A stretch of DNA of 64,000 nucleotides from Lewinellaceae bacterium. Its GTDB lineage: Bacteria > Bacteroidota > Bacteroidia > Chitinophagales > Saprospiraceae. The notes under the pieces were generated by a model. The model saw only the letters and a list, made by a program, of their open reading frames with translations, was not told where the DNA came from and did not search any database. The stretch lies in the NCBI GenBank assembly GCA_020636005.1, contig JACJYR010000002.1, positions 62,001 through 126,000 on the forward strand. The letters are read 5' to 3'. The position numbers and the translations under genes are program-made. Positions 44,086-53,779 of this stretch are shown in pieces; the first letter of the stretch is position 1; each line of letters starts with the position of its first letter.

Positions 44086-44130
44086 AAACCCGCCCAATCC
44101 GTGTTCCAATCACGTACAAAGGCAAGTCAA
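43956..44130. repeat. Tandem 77/68-bp repeat (GTGTTCCAATCACGTACAAA units)
   Basis: Units begin at 43956, 44033 and 44101. The first two share AAACAAAATGACAGAAAATC, and the third is cut off by the metZ leader. The block encodes the tail of the GxxExxY protein and ends 11 nt before metZ. Confidence 0.85.
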
Positions 44131-44141
44131 TAAAGCACATT

Positions 44142-45311
44142 ATGAACTTTGAAACCCTCGCCATCCGCCTGCAAACCGACCGTACCCAGCACCGGGAGCA
44201 CAGCACGCCCATTTTCCCCACCTCCAGTTTTGTTTTTGACGATGCCGAGCAGATGCGCTCCATGTTTGCCGACGAGATGGAAGGCAACATTTACAGCCGT
44301 TTCACCAACCCCTCCGTTCGGGAATTTGAAGAAAAAATGGCGGCACTCGAAGGCATGGAAGATGCTTTCGCCACAGCGACGGGCATGGCAGCGGTGTTCG
44401 CCTCTTTTATGGCCTTTTTGAAATCGGGCGATCATTTGTTGGCATCCAGGGCCGTGTTCGGATCAACTTATACGGTCATCACGCAGTTCCTTCCCCGCTG
44501 GGGCATCACCTTTGATTGGCTGAATGGCGCCTCGCCCGAAAATTGGCAACAAGCGGTAAAGCCCAACACCAAAATGCTGTTCCTGGAGACGCCTTCCAAC
44601 CCTGGGCTGGATGTCATAGATTTAGTATTCGCCGGAAAATTTGCCAAAGAGAATAGCCTGATTTTCAACGTGGACAATTGCTTCGCAACACCTTACCTCC
44701 AACAACCTGCAAAATTCGGCGCCGACCTCATCACACATTCTGCTACCAAGTTCATTGATGGTCAAGGCAGGGTGCTCGGCGGCGTTGTTGTGGGAAACAA
44801 GGAACAAATTGCAGAAGTGCGGAAATTCTGCCGCAGCACTGGCCCTTCCCTATCTCCTTTCAACGCCTGGGTGTTGTCAAAAAGCCTGGAAACACTGGCC
44901 GTCCGCCTCGACAGGCATTGCGAGAACGCTTTGGCGTTGGCGCATTTTCTACAAAAACACGAACAAGTAGGCAAAGTCACCTACCCGTTCCTCGATACCC
45001 ACCCTGCCTGCGACATTGCGAAGCGGCAAATGAAAAAAGGCGGTGGGCTGGTGACGTTTGAAGTGAAAGGTGGCCTGGAGCAAGGCCGCAAATTTTTGGA
45101 CGCCATTGCAATGTGTTCCCTTAGCGCCAACCTCGGCGACACCCGTACCATCGTTACCCACCCCGCCTCCACGACCCATGCAAAACTGACTGAAGAGGCT
45201 CGCCAGGAAGTCGGCATCACCAAAGGACTAATTAGAATATCCGTTGGTTTGGAACACATTGACGATATTGTGGAAGATATTGACAAGGCGTTGAAAAAGA
45301 GTGTTTTATAA
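44142..45311 (+). CDS. metZ: O-succinyl/O-acetylhomoserine sulfhydrylase (Cys/Met metabolism PLP enzyme)
   Basis: 389 aa from the ATG at 44142. The PLP Lys is in THSATKFIDGQGRVLGG. EGNIYSRFTNPSVREFEEKM, ATGMAAVFA and LETPSNPGLDVIDL are the marks of the cystathionine-gamma-synthase fold. The TKF..GQGR variant and the length resemble the MetZ-type sulfhydrylases more than cystathionine synthases. It makes homocysteine from an activated homoserine and sulfide. It is followed 93 nt later by metX, which makes the activated homoserine, so the pair gives direct sulfhydrylation. The symbol is tentative. Confidence 0.82.
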   Translation: MNFETLAIRLQTDRTQHREHSTPIFPTSSFVFDDAEQMRSMFADEMEGNIYSRFTNPSVREFEEKMAALEGMEDAFATATGMAAVFASFMAFLKSGDHLLASRAVFGSTYTVITQFLPRWGITFDWLNGASPENWQQAVKPNTKMLFLETPSNPGLDVIDLVFAGKFAKENSLIFNVDNCFATPYLQQPAKFGADLITHSATKFIDGQGRVLGGVVVGNKEQIAEVRKFCRSTGPSLSPFNAWVLSKSLETLAVRLDRHCENALALAHFLQKHEQVGKVTYPFLDTHPACDIAKRQMKKGGGLVTFEVKGGLEQGRKFLDAIAMCSLSANLGDTRTIVTHPASTTHAKLTEEARQEVGITKGLIRISVGLEHIDDIVEDIDKALKKSVL

Positions 45312-45404
45312 AAATTATCTTAGCGTTTTGCCAGGTAATTTTGAACAATTGTTTGCCACCAAACGATTTTGATATTGTCGCTTTCACCTCCTCATTGAAG
45401 CAAC

Positions 45405-46457
45405 ATGCCCGACAACAGTTCTTATAAAATCCCGGTCGAAATTCCCGGTTTGAAGTTTTACCATCATCCTGCACCATTCCTCCAGGAATCGGGGGCAGCC
45501 TTGCCTGGACCAACCATCGCTTACCACACCTATGGCCAGCTCAACGCCGAAAAGACCAATGTCATCTGGGTCTGCCACGCCCTTACGGCGAATTCAAATG
45601 TGGCCGATTGGTGGTCGGGCCTGTTCGGGCCAGGCAATGTTTTTGACCCTGAAAAATATTTCATCGTGTGTGCCAATATTTTGGGTTCTTGCTACGGCAC
45701 CACAGGCCCCCGGAGCACCAACCCGGAGAACGGCGAGCCTTACGGCATTGACTTCCCGCATTTTACCATCAGGGACATGGTAAACGCCCATGAACTTCTG
45801 CGGCGCCATCTAAGTATTGAGGAAATACACCTCTGTATCGGGGGCTCGTGCGGTGGCCACCAGGTGATGGAGTTTGCCTATTTGTTGCCGGAAAAAATAA
45901 AAAATATAGCGCTATTGGTGACGAGCGCCCGTGAAACCGCCTGGGCCATTGCCGGCCATGAAGCACAGCGCATGGCCATCCAAGCCGACCCGACCTGGCA
46001 GGAAAACAGGGACGATGCCGGAAAAAACGGCCTCAAAGCAGCAAGGGGAATGGCACTGCTCGGCTACCGCACTTTTGCTTCCTATGTGGAAAGGCAAACC
46101 GACGAGGAGGAAAAAACCTACAACCTGAAAGCCGCCTCCTACATCCAATATCAAGGTTTAAAACTGGAGCGGCGCTTTTACGCCCACAGTTATTGGCACC
46201 TGACAAAGTCGCTGGATACGCACAACATTGGCCGTGGAAGGGGCGGCGCCCCCCGGGCACTTTCGCAATTAAAAATGCCGGCACTTGTGATTTCTATTGA
46301 TTCGGATTTATTGATACCGCCCGTTGAACAACGGTTTTTGGCCATGCACCTTCCCAATTCGACGTACCATGAAATCAGTTCAGGCTTCGGCCACGATGGT
46401 TTTTTGATTGAAACGGAGCAGATACGGATGTCAGTGGGGAATTGGCTGGACGGGTGA
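45405..46457 (+). CDS. metX: Homoserine O-acyltransferase
   Basis: 350 aa. It is an alpha/beta-hydrolase-fold acyltransferase with nucleophile elbow IGGSCGGHQ, Asp in ISIDSDLLIP and His in GFGHDGFL. CHALTANSN, DPEKYFIVCANILGSCYGTT and NPENGEPYG are the usual MetX motifs. It acylates homoserine with acetyl-CoA (or, in some members, succinyl-CoA). The product feeds the sulfhydrylase encoded just upstream. The length is normal. I cannot tell the acyl preference from the sequence. Confidence 0.9.
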   Translation: MPDNSSYKIPVEIPGLKFYHHPAPFLQESGAALPGPTIAYHTYGQLNAEKTNVIWVCHALTANSNVADWWSGLFGPGNVFDPEKYFIVCANILGSCYGTTGPRSTNPENGEPYGIDFPHFTIRDMVNAHELLRRHLSIEEIHLCIGGSCGGHQVMEFAYLLPEKIKNIALLVTSARETAWAIAGHEAQRMAIQADPTWQENRDDAGKNGLKAARGMALLGYRTFASYVERQTDEEEKTYNLKAASYIQYQGLKLERRFYAHSYWHLTKSLDTHNIGRGRGGAPRALSQLKMPALVISIDSDLLIPPVEQRFLAMHLPNSTYHEISSGFGHDGFLIETEQIRMSVGNWLDG

Positions 46458-46465
46458 GCATTCAT

Positions 46466-46517
46466 GGAAATTGGGAAATTGGGAAATTGATATTCCGTGG
46501 TCAATTTCCCAATTTCC
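46466..46517. repeat. AAATTGGGAAATT inverted repeat between metX and gltD
   Basis: GGAAATTGGGAAATTG (46466-46481) pairs with CAATTTCCCAATTTCC (46502-46517). It lies between two convergent genes and could help termination, but no T-run is present. Confidence 0.7.
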
Positions 46518-46527
46518 TAATTCCCAA

Positions 46528-48003
46528 TCAAAACATCTCCGCCAGCACAGGTGCATCCCTCGTTTCCAGCAGCGAATGCCCCATCAGGTATTCGTCCACT
46601 TTCCTGGCGCACTCCCGCCCTTCGCTGATGGCCCAGACCACCAGTGACTGGCCACGCCGCATGTCGCCCGCCGCAAATATTTTGGAGATGGTCGTTTGGT
46701 AGGTCCTTTCCGGCGCACGGATGTTGCCCTTGCCCGTCATCTCCACGCCGAGTTCGTCGAGCAGGCCTTTTTTTTCCGGATAAACAAAACCCATCGCCAG
46801 CAGGGCCATCTCGCAGGGGATTTCCCGTTCCGTGCCGGGTGTTTCGGTGAAACGGACGGGACGGCCATCTTCTCCAGTTTCCCACTCCACATCCACCACC
46901 TGCAATGCCCGGAGGTTCCCATCCTCATCCCCCAAAAAGGCTTTTGTCTGGATGGCCCATTCCCGTTCGCAGCCTTCTTCGTGGGAGGATGAGGTTTTTA
47001 AAGTCATTGGATAAGTCGGCCAGGGCATGTGGGGCGTGCGCTCATTTGGCGGCGTGGGCATCAGTTCAAATTGGGTGACGGAGGCCGCCCCCTGCCGGTT
47101 GGAAGTGCCGACACAATCGCTGCCCGTATCGCCGCCACCGATGACGACCACGTTTTTTCCAGTGGCCACTATAGCTTCCACTTTTACCTCCTTCCCCCCT
47201 ACCCTTCTGTTTTGTTGGGTCAAAAAATCCATCGCAAAATGAACCCCGTTCAGGTTGCGGCCAGGCACGCTCAGGTCACGTGGGACGGTACAGCCCCCCG
47301 CCAGCACCAGCGCATGGAACTCCCGCAGTAAGTCGCCACCGGACACGTCCACCCCGGCATTGGTGTTGCAACGGAAAACGACGCCTTCTGCTTCCATCAA
47401 TTTGATGCGCCTTTCCACCACCCATTTTTCCAGTTTGAAATCGGGGATGCCGTAGCGCAACAGTCCGCCCGGTTCGTCGTCCCGCTCGAAGACGGTGACG
47501 TTGTGGCCAGCATAGTTGAGTTGCGCCGCAGCCGCCAATCCAGCCGGGCCGGAGCCGATAACGGCTATCTTTTTTCCTGTCCGGTTGAATACCTGGCGGG
47601 GTTTTACAAAACCCTGTTCAAAGGCCATTTCGATGATGTGCTTTTCTATTTCCTCAATGGCCACAGGCGGCTGGTTGATGCCCAGCACACAAGCCTTTTC
47701 GCAGGGCGCCGGACAGATGCGCCCCGTGAACTCCGGAAAGTTGTTCGTGGAGGTGAGGATGTCGTAAGCCTCCTTCCACTGCCCCCGATAGACGGCATCG
47801 TTGAACTCCGGGATGACGTTGCCCAGCGGGCAGCCACTGTGGCAAAACGGCACGCCGCAGTCCATGCAGCGGGCAGACTGCTGGTTGAGCTGCTCCGGCG
47901 TCCAGGGAGAGATGAACTCTTGATAGTGTTGCAGCCGTTCATTTACGGGTTGCTGGTCTGGGAGTTGGCGGGTGTTTTCGATGAATCCGGTGGGTTTGGC
48001 CAT
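46528..48003 (-). CDS. gltD: Glutamate synthase [NADPH] small subunit
   Basis: 491 aa. Two Cys clusters for Fe-S centres lie in the N-terminal part: CMDCGVPFCHSGCP and CPAPCEKACV. The FAD-binding motif is VIGSGPAGLAAAAQL, the NADPH-binding motif VIGGGDTGSDCVG, and the C-terminal FAD segment AGDMRRGQSLVVWAI. It delivers electrons from NADPH to the large subunit. It starts 16 nt after the stop of gltB, in an operon gltB-gltD. The length is standard. Confidence 0.96.
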   Translation of the reverse strand: MAKPTGFIENTRQLPDQQPVNERLQHYQEFISPWTPEQLNQQSARCMDCGVPFCHSGCPLGNVIPEFNDAVYRGQWKEAYDILTSTNNFPEFTGRICPAPCEKACVLGINQPPVAIEEIEKHIIEMAFEQGFVKPRQVFNRTGKKIAVIGSGPAGLAAAAQLNYAGHNVTVFERDDEPGGLLRYGIPDFKLEKWVVERRIKLMEAEGVVFRCNTNAGVDVSGGDLLREFHALVLAGGCTVPRDLSVPGRNLNGVHFAMDFLTQQNRRVGGKEVKVEAIVATGKNVVVIGGGDTGSDCVGTSNRQGAASVTQFELMPTPPNERTPHMPWPTYPMTLKTSSSHEEGCEREWAIQTKAFLGDEDGNLRALQVVDVEWETGEDGRPVRFTETPGTEREIPCEMALLAMGFVYPEKKGLLDELGVEMTGKGNIRAPERTYQTTISKIFAAGDMRRGQSLVVWAISEGRECARKVDEYLMGHSLLETRDAPVLAEMF

Positions 48004-48019
48004 GTAACTTAGTTTTGAG

Positions 48020-51000
48020 TTATGAGTTTTGGGTGATGAGTTGGGAGGAATTTTGCAAAGCCCGCTTGAAATCTTTAGGGAAAACTTTCACAAAGCGCCC
48101 AACCTGATTCTCAAAATCGCTCAGCACAAACTTCGCCACGCTGCTATTGGTAAAATCAAAATGGCGCTGGATGAAACCTTTCAATTCAGCAACATCCTCC
48201 TCGCCCACCGGGTCGAGGTCAATCATTTCCAGGTTGCAGTTTTCAGCAAAATCGCCCTTTACGTCCCAGACGTAGGCGATGCCGCCGCTCATGCCTGCGC
48301 CGAAATTGCGGCCCGTTTTGCCCAAAATAACGGCCAAACCGCCTGTCATGTACTCGCAGCCGTGGTCGCCGACGCCTTCTACCACCACCTTTGCGCCGGA
48401 GTTGCGGACGCAAAAGCGCTCACCCGCCTTGCCCCGGATGTATGCCTCCCCGTCCGTTGCACCATAGAAAGCCACGTTGCCGATGATGATATTTTCCTCC
48501 GGTGTAAAAGTGGAAGCGTGGTTTGGATAAACAACCAGCCTTGCCCCGCTCAGCCCTTTACCAAAATAGTCGTTGGCATCGCCCTCCAATTCCAGGGTCA
48601 GGCCTCTGGTGTTGAAAGCGCCGAAGCTCTGGCCGGCCGTCCCCGTAAATTTGAAATGGATCGTGTCGTCCGGCAAGCCTTGCGCACGGTAGCGCTTCGT
48701 GATTTCGTGTGAGAGGATGGTTCCTACCGTCCGGTCCGTATTTTTCAAAAAATATGTTCCCTGCGCTTTTTCCTGTCGCTCCAAAGCTGGTTGGGCAGCC
48801 CCCAGCAATTGCCAATCCAACACGCCAGACAAGCCGTGATCCTGTTCTTCCTGTTTGAAAAGGCCTACGCCTGGCTCGGCCGGTGTTTTGTGTAAAATGG
48901 GTTTTAGGTCAAGTTTGCTGTATTTCCAGTGCTCTATACCTTCTTTTACTTCCAAATTCTGCGTTTGGCCGATCATTTCATCCACGGTGCGGTAGCCGAG
49001 GTTGGCCATAATTTCCCGCAGCTCCTGGGTGAGGAATTTGAAAAAATTCACCACGTGATCCGGGTCGCCAGCAAAGCGCTTGCGCAGTTCGGGGTTTTGC
49101 GTGGCAATGCCGACCGGGCAAGTGTTCAGGTGGCATTTGCGCATCAAAATACAGCCCTCCACTACCAGCGCCGCCGTTGCTACGCCCCATTCTTCTGCCC
49201 CCAGCAGGGCGGCAATGGCAATGTCACGGCCCGTTTTCATCTGCCCGTCGGCCTGCACGGTGACACGGTTGCGGAGTTTGTTTTTCACCAAAGTCTGGTG
49301 CGTTTCGGCCAAGCCCAGTTCCCACGGCAGCCCCGCATGGCGGATGGAACTCATCGGCGAAGCACCCGTGCCACCGTCCAGGCCGGAAATCAGGATGACA
49401 TCAGCCTTGGCCTTGGCCACCCCCGCAGCGATGGTGCCGACGCCTGCTTTCGATACCAATTTCACATTGATGCGGGCATGGCGGTTGGCATTTTTCAAAT
49501 CAAAAATCAATTGCGCCAAATCTTCGATGGAGTAAATGTCGTGGTGGGGCGGCGGTGAAATCAGCCCGACGCCCGGCGTGGAGTGCCGTACTTTCCCAAT
49601 CCAATCGTCCACCTTGTGCCCCGGCAACTGGCCGCCTTCGCCCGGTTTCGCCCCCTGCGCCATTTTTATCTGCAACTCATCCGCCTCCGTGAGGTACAGG
49701 CTGGTGACGCCGAATCTTCCCGAAGCTACCTGTTTAATCGAGCTGCGAAGGGGCTTGGAATTAGGGAATTTGGGAATTGAGGAATTCAAGGAGTCATTCA
49801 ACCTTAATTCCCCAATTTCTTTCAATTCCTCAATTCCCAAATACCTGCGTTCATCCTCCCCGCCTTCGCCCGTATTGCTCTTACCCCCGAGACGGTTCAT
49901 GGCGATAGCGAGCGTAGTGTGGGCTTCCCACGAAATAGAGCCGAAGGACATGGCGCCCGTTGCGAAGCGCTTGTAAATCTGCCCCGCTGGTTCAACCTCC
50001 TCGATGGGGATGCTCTCACGGGTGCGTTTGAACTCAAACAGGCTGCGCAGGGTGCAAGCCTTTTCGCCCAAATCATTAATGGTTTTCGAGTATTTTTTGA
50101 AAATGGAATAGTCATCCATACGGGTGGCGTATTGCAACAGGTGGATGCTCTGCGGATTCCAAAGATGGAACTCGCCCTTGCGTTTCCATTGGTAAATGCC
50201 GCCAACGGGAAGCCTGTCCTCGGGCAAGGGTTTTGGGCTGAATGAAAAACGGTGTTTGGCCAGCGTCTCCCTGGCTATCTCATCCAAACCCATGCCCTCG
50301 ATGCGGCTGACCGCCCCGGTGAAGTAGCGGTCCACCACCTCACGGTTCAGTCCGATGATCTCGAAAATCTGCGCCCCTTGGTAAGATTGGAGCGTGGAGA
50401 TGCCCATTTTTGAAAACACTTTCAACAAGCCCTTATTGACCGCCATGATATAATTGTCTTCCAAATGCCCTTCCGAAAGCAGCGTTTCCAGCCGTCCGCC
50501 CCGCTTCATGTCGTAGATGGTTGACAAGGCCAGGTAAGGGTTGATTGCTGTTGCCCCGAAGCCGATAAGACAAGCGTAGTGGTGGACTTCCCACACGTCG
50601 CCGGCCTCCACGATGATGCCCACTTTCCCCCGGTAGCCCTTGCGGATCAGGTGGTGGTGGATGGCGGCCGTACACAGCAGGGAAGGGATGGCGGCATGTT
50701 CCGAATCAATGACCCGGTCGGACAATATCAGCACCTCGAAACCATCCTCCACCGCATCCACGGCGTAGCGGCAGATGCGGTCGAGCGCCTTCTTCAGGCG
50801 GCCCGGCTGCCCATCGGCCAGGAAGTACATATTGAGCGTTTTGGCCTGATAAATACCTGTGTCAATACTGCGGATTTTTTCCAATTCATGGTTGGTCAAA
50901 ATGGGGTGGTGGAGCGCCACCGTGTGGCAGGTTTTCGGTTCTTCCTCCAACAGGTTACCGATGTTGCCCACATAGGTCGCCAAAGACATGACCATCCGCT

Positions 51001-52600
51001 CCCGTATCGGATCGATAGGCGGGTTGGTCACCTGGGCGAAGAGTTGTTTGAAATAATTGCTCAGGTGCTGGGGCTGGTCGCTCAGCACGGCCAACGGCAC
51101 GTCGGTGCCCATAGAACCGATAGGTTCGTGGCCTTCCAGGGCCATCGGGGCAATGATGGCCTGCAAATCTTCCGATGAGTAGCCGAAAGCCTTTTGGTAT
51201 TTGAACACCTGTGCAGGCTGCAAGTCGGTGTACTGCACACGGGGCTCGGGCAGGTTTTCGAGCCTTATTTTGTAGCGGTCGAGCCACTCGCCGTAAGGTT
51301 TGCGGGAGCAAATTTCCTGCTTGAGTTCCTCGTCGCTGATGATGCGGCCCTTCGCCAAATCCACCACGAACATCCTGCCTGGTTGGAGTCGCCCATTTTC
51401 CTTGATGAGTTCCGGGGCAATGGGCAGTACGCCCGTTTCGGAGGCCATGATCACCCGGTCGTCGTGGGTGAGGCAATAGCGGCTGGGACGCAGGCCGTTG
51501 CGGTCGAGCGTGGCGCCGATGATGCTGCCGTCGGTAAAGGAGATGGAGGCGGGGCCGTCCCAGGGTTCCATCATGGAGGCGTGGAATTCATAGAAATCCT
51601 TGCGCACAGGATCCATGTCTTCGTTGCCATCCCAGGCTTCAGGGATAAGCATCATCATCACGTGCGGTAGCGAACGACCTGTCATCGTGAGCAGTTCAAT
51701 CATGTTGTCGAGGCAGGCGGAATCGCTGGCGCTCTCGTCCACGATGGGCAGCAGCATGTCCATTTCTTCCTTCGTAAAATAGGGCGACTGGAAGCCTTTT
51801 TCGCTCGTGCGCAGCCAGTTGAGGTTGCCCTGCAAAGTGTTGATTTCGCCGTTGTGGGCGATAAAACGGAAGGGTTGCGCCAGCTTCCAGGATGGGAAAG
51901 TGTTTGTTGCGAAGCGGCTATGGACGAGGCCAAAAGCGCTGACGAGCCGCTTGTTGCTCAGGTCCGGGAAATACTGGCGCACCTGGTGGCTGGTGAGTTG
52001 CCCCTTATACACCACGATTTTATGCGAAAGCGATGCGAGGTAGAAGCCGATATTGTCCTTCGGAACGGTGTCCTTGGCGAGGTGCGTCGAGTAGTTGCGC
52101 AGCACGAAAAGCTTGCGCTCGAAGTCCTCCGGCGTGGCGATGCTGTCAGGTCTGGCGACGAAAACCTGCTCGATTTCGGGTTCTACAGAGAGTGCCGTTT
52201 CGCCGATTCCCTCTGTATTTACAGGCACTTTGCGCCAGCACAACACCTCCAAGCCCAGCCGCTCGGCAGCCCGCAGGAAGATGGCACGGCACTCTTCCCG
52301 CAACCTGATTTCCTTCGGGAAAAAGACCATGCCCACGCCGTACTTGCCGTAAGTAGGTAAGTATGTGCCGAGTTTTTGACATTCTTCGAAAAAGAACTCG
52401 TGCGGGGTCTGGATGAGGATGCCGGCGCCGTCGCCCGTGTTTTCCTCGCAGCCACAGGCGCCCCGGTGCTCCATGTTCTCCAGCACGGTGAGCGCATCGC
52501 TCACGGTTTGGTGGTTCTTGTTGCCCTTGATATTGGCAACGAAGCCAATGCCGCAGGCATCGTGCTCGAATTTTGAATCGTACAGACCTAATTGCTTCAT
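48020..52600 (-). CDS. gltB: Glutamate synthase large subunit, with an in-frame palindromic insertion
   Basis: 1526 aa from the ATG at 52600. The N-terminal amidotransferase Cys is in HDACGIGFVANIKG (Cys16, so a 15-residue propeptide is removed). The central domain and the FMN/synthase domain (GEGGEDERRY, RSSIKQVASGRFGV, MAQGAKPGEGGQLPG, 3Fe-4S CHLNTCPVGIAT) are intact, and the C-terminal beta-helix is present. It converts glutamine and 2-oxoglutarate to two glutamates. Between GEGGEDERRY and RSSIKQVASG an extra ~25-30 residues (IGELRLNDSLNSSIPKFPNS) are encoded by a DNA palindrome, at a site where the family normally has a short loop. Confidence 0.96.
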   Translation of the reverse strand: MKQLGLYDSKFEHDACGIGFVANIKGNKNHQTVSDALTVLENMEHRGACGCEENTGDGAGILIQTPHEFFFEECQKLGTYLPTYGKYGVGMVFFPKEIRLREECRAIFLRAAERLGLEVLCWRKVPVNTEGIGETALSVEPEIEQVFVARPDSIATPEDFERKLFVLRNYSTHLAKDTVPKDNIGFYLASLSHKIVVYKGQLTSHQVRQYFPDLSNKRLVSAFGLVHSRFATNTFPSWKLAQPFRFIAHNGEINTLQGNLNWLRTSEKGFQSPYFTKEEMDMLLPIVDESASDSACLDNMIELLTMTGRSLPHVMMMLIPEAWDGNEDMDPVRKDFYEFHASMMEPWDGPASISFTDGSIIGATLDRNGLRPSRYCLTHDDRVIMASETGVLPIAPELIKENGRLQPGRMFVVDLAKGRIISDEELKQEICSRKPYGEWLDRYKIRLENLPEPRVQYTDLQPAQVFKYQKAFGYSSEDLQAIIAPMALEGHEPIGSMGTDVPLAVLSDQPQHLSNYFKQLFAQVTNPPIDPIRERMVMSLATYVGNIGNLLEEEPKTCHTVALHHPILTNHELEKIRSIDTGIYQAKTLNMYFLADGQPGRLKKALDRICRYAVDAVEDGFEVLILSDRVIDSEHAAIPSLLCTAAIHHHLIRKGYRGKVGIIVEAGDVWEVHHYACLIGFGATAINPYLALSTIYDMKRGGRLETLLSEGHLEDNYIMAVNKGLLKVFSKMGISTLQSYQGAQIFEIIGLNREVVDRYFTGAVSRIEGMGLDEIARETLAKHRFSFSPKPLPEDRLPVGGIYQWKRKGEFHLWNPQSIHLLQYATRMDDYSIFKKYSKTINDLGEKACTLRSLFEFKRTRESIPIEEVEPAGQIYKRFATGAMSFGSISWEAHTTLAIAMNRLGGKSNTGEGGEDERRYLGIEELKEIGELRLNDSLNSSIPKFPNSKPLRSSIKQVASGRFGVTSLYLTEADELQIKMAQGAKPGEGGQLPGHKVDDWIGKVRHSTPGVGLISPPPHHDIYSIEDLAQLIFDLKNANRHARINVKLVSKAGVGTIAAGVAKAKADVILISGLDGGTGASPMSSIRHAGLPWELGLAETHQTLVKNKLRNRVTVQADGQMKTGRDIAIAALLGAEEWGVATAALVVEGCILMRKCHLNTCPVGIATQNPELRKRFAGDPDHVVNFFKFLTQELREIMANLGYRTVDEMIGQTQNLEVKEGIEHWKYSKLDLKPILHKTPAEPGVGLFKQEEQDHGLSGVLDWQLLGAAQPALERQEKAQGTYFLKNTDRTVGTILSHEITKRYRAQGLPDDTIHFKFTGTAGQSFGAFNTRGLTLELEGDANDYFGKGLSGARLVVYPNHASTFTPEENIIIGNVAFYGATDGEAYIRGKAGERFCVRNSGAKVVVEGVGDHGCEYMTGGLAVILGKTGRNFGAGMSGGIAYVWDVKGDFAENCNLEMIDLDPVGEEDVAELKGFIQRHFDFTNSSVAKFVLSDFENQVGRFVKVFPKDFKRALQNSSQLITQNS
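49769..49841. repeat. 18-bp inverted repeat inserted inside gltB
   Basis: TTTGGGAATTGAGGAATT (49769-49786) pairs exactly with AATTCCTCAATTCCCAAA (49824-49841). It is the same sequence style as the intergenic repeats at 8310 and 46466. Confidence 0.85.
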
Positions 52601-52655
52601 AATCAATTTTTTCGGTTCTACTGGTTAGGTCTGTGAATATTCGAAACAAGGTATT

Positions 52656-53687
52656 TTAACCTTCTTGACTTATCGTTTCGATTAGGAAATTTTTGTAAAA
52701 AATCAGTCTTTCTACTACTTGCTCTTTGTTGATTTTTTCTTCAGGGTTACCGAGCCAATTTTCGCAATCAACAATTGCTATGGTCATATACTTGCCACTG
52801 CCAAACCTGTCGGGTCGTCTTATTTGCATCAGACCATTTTTTGCTGCGCTGTCCAAAATCAACTCACTTATCCTATTTCGCACCGCTCCCCGACATTCAT
52901 ACTCCGGCATATCTACCTCTTCAGGGTCGGTTGATAATTTGAAACACAGTTTATCTTGCTCGGTCTGTAGATATACAGGGTAAATATCCCAGTAATTCCA
53001 GTTCAGCACCGCATTCCAAAAACTCCCACTTAGGCTGTTTATTAAATCCCATCGAACTAATCCAATTTCGGGGTGCCTCTCAAGAAATTGATAAAAGCCT
53101 TGCCAGTCATTTCCTTTCCAATTTTTGACAGGCTCATTCTCCCATTGATTATTTGCCTTTTCGATTTTGGTAAGATTTTCTTTGAAGTCTTTGAAAACAT
53201 CATTTTCTATTTCATCCTTGTTGAGCAGCTCTAAAAATTCTTGCCGAGAGTAAATCTTAAACCCTTCCTCAATCACCTTTGTCAAACTGAACTGGGATTC
53301 ATTTACTGTTTTAAGATAGATGCAAATTGGTGTTTTGTACTTTGGATTTTGGTCATTACACCAGCCTTCAGCAGTTGTTTTATACCGAGACAATTGCCCT
53401 GAATGCTGTCCTGTATGGGTTTTATCTTCGATTATTATGAGGTACTCATTGTTGACCTCAGCCCAAACATCAATTTTTTCCCATTGCATACCAGCTCTAA
53501 CAGATGTAATTCGCCCGTCAAACTCAGGGAATTCTTTTTTTATTAATGCAGTCACGAAGTCTCTTCCGCATTTATTTAAGTCTTCGTCAAATGATGAGCT
53601 TTTACTATCAGCCCATTGCAAAAGCCATGTAATAAAAGCATCTTGACTTAATTCCTTTGTTGCAATTTCAAAAATGTTAGGTTTCAT
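52656..53687 (-). CDS. PD-(D/E)XK nuclease-superfamily protein
   Basis: 343 aa. The start MKPNIFEIATKELSQDAFIT, then WLLQWADSK, and the catalytic pattern IDVWAEVNNEYLIIIEDKTH (D ... E-x-K) match the PD-(D/E)XK family of DUF4263/PDDEXK_4 type. The C-terminal half (~180-343) is Trp-rich and not recognised. It is more AT-rich than the flanking metabolic genes. It lies divergently to DUF4240, in a small island between gltB and ilvC. Such proteins are often linked to defence against foreign DNA, but no partner here proves that. Confidence 0.75.
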   Translation of the reverse strand: MKPNIFEIATKELSQDAFITWLLQWADSKSSSFDEDLNKCGRDFVTALIKKEFPEFDGRITSVRAGMQWEKIDVWAEVNNEYLIIIEDKTHTGQHSGQLSRYKTTAEGWCNDQNPKYKTPICIYLKTVNESQFSLTKVIEEGFKIYSRQEFLELLNKDEIENDVFKDFKENLTKIEKANNQWENEPVKNWKGNDWQGFYQFLERHPEIGLVRWDLINSLSGSFWNAVLNWNYWDIYPVYLQTEQDKLCFKLSTDPEEVDMPEYECRGAVRNRISELILDSAAKNGLMQIRRPDRFGSGKYMTIAIVDCENWLGNPEEKINKEQVVERLIFYKNFLIETISQEG

Positions 53688-53731
53688 ATTTATTGGTTTT
53701 GATTGGTAATCAATACTTTAGGGTTTGTTTT

Positions 53732-53760
53732 TTTGTTTCGCTTGTAATCCACTACATTTG
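53732..53760 (+). promoter_or_regulatory. Bacteroidota-type promoter for the DUF4240 gene
   Basis: TTTG (53732-53735), 17 nt, then TACATTTG (53753-53760) matches the consensus TTTG-N17-TAnnTTTG in full. The predicted transcript start is about 7 nt downstream, close to the TTG start codon at 53780. Confidence 0.6.
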
Positions 53761-53779
53761 TAAAACCAATCCAAAAGTC

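Noticed and set aside
44086..45404. SAM-type riboswitch upstream of metZ or metX
   Set aside because: The metZ leader is tandem repeat DNA and the 93-nt metX leader shows no SAM-riboswitch-like conserved core.
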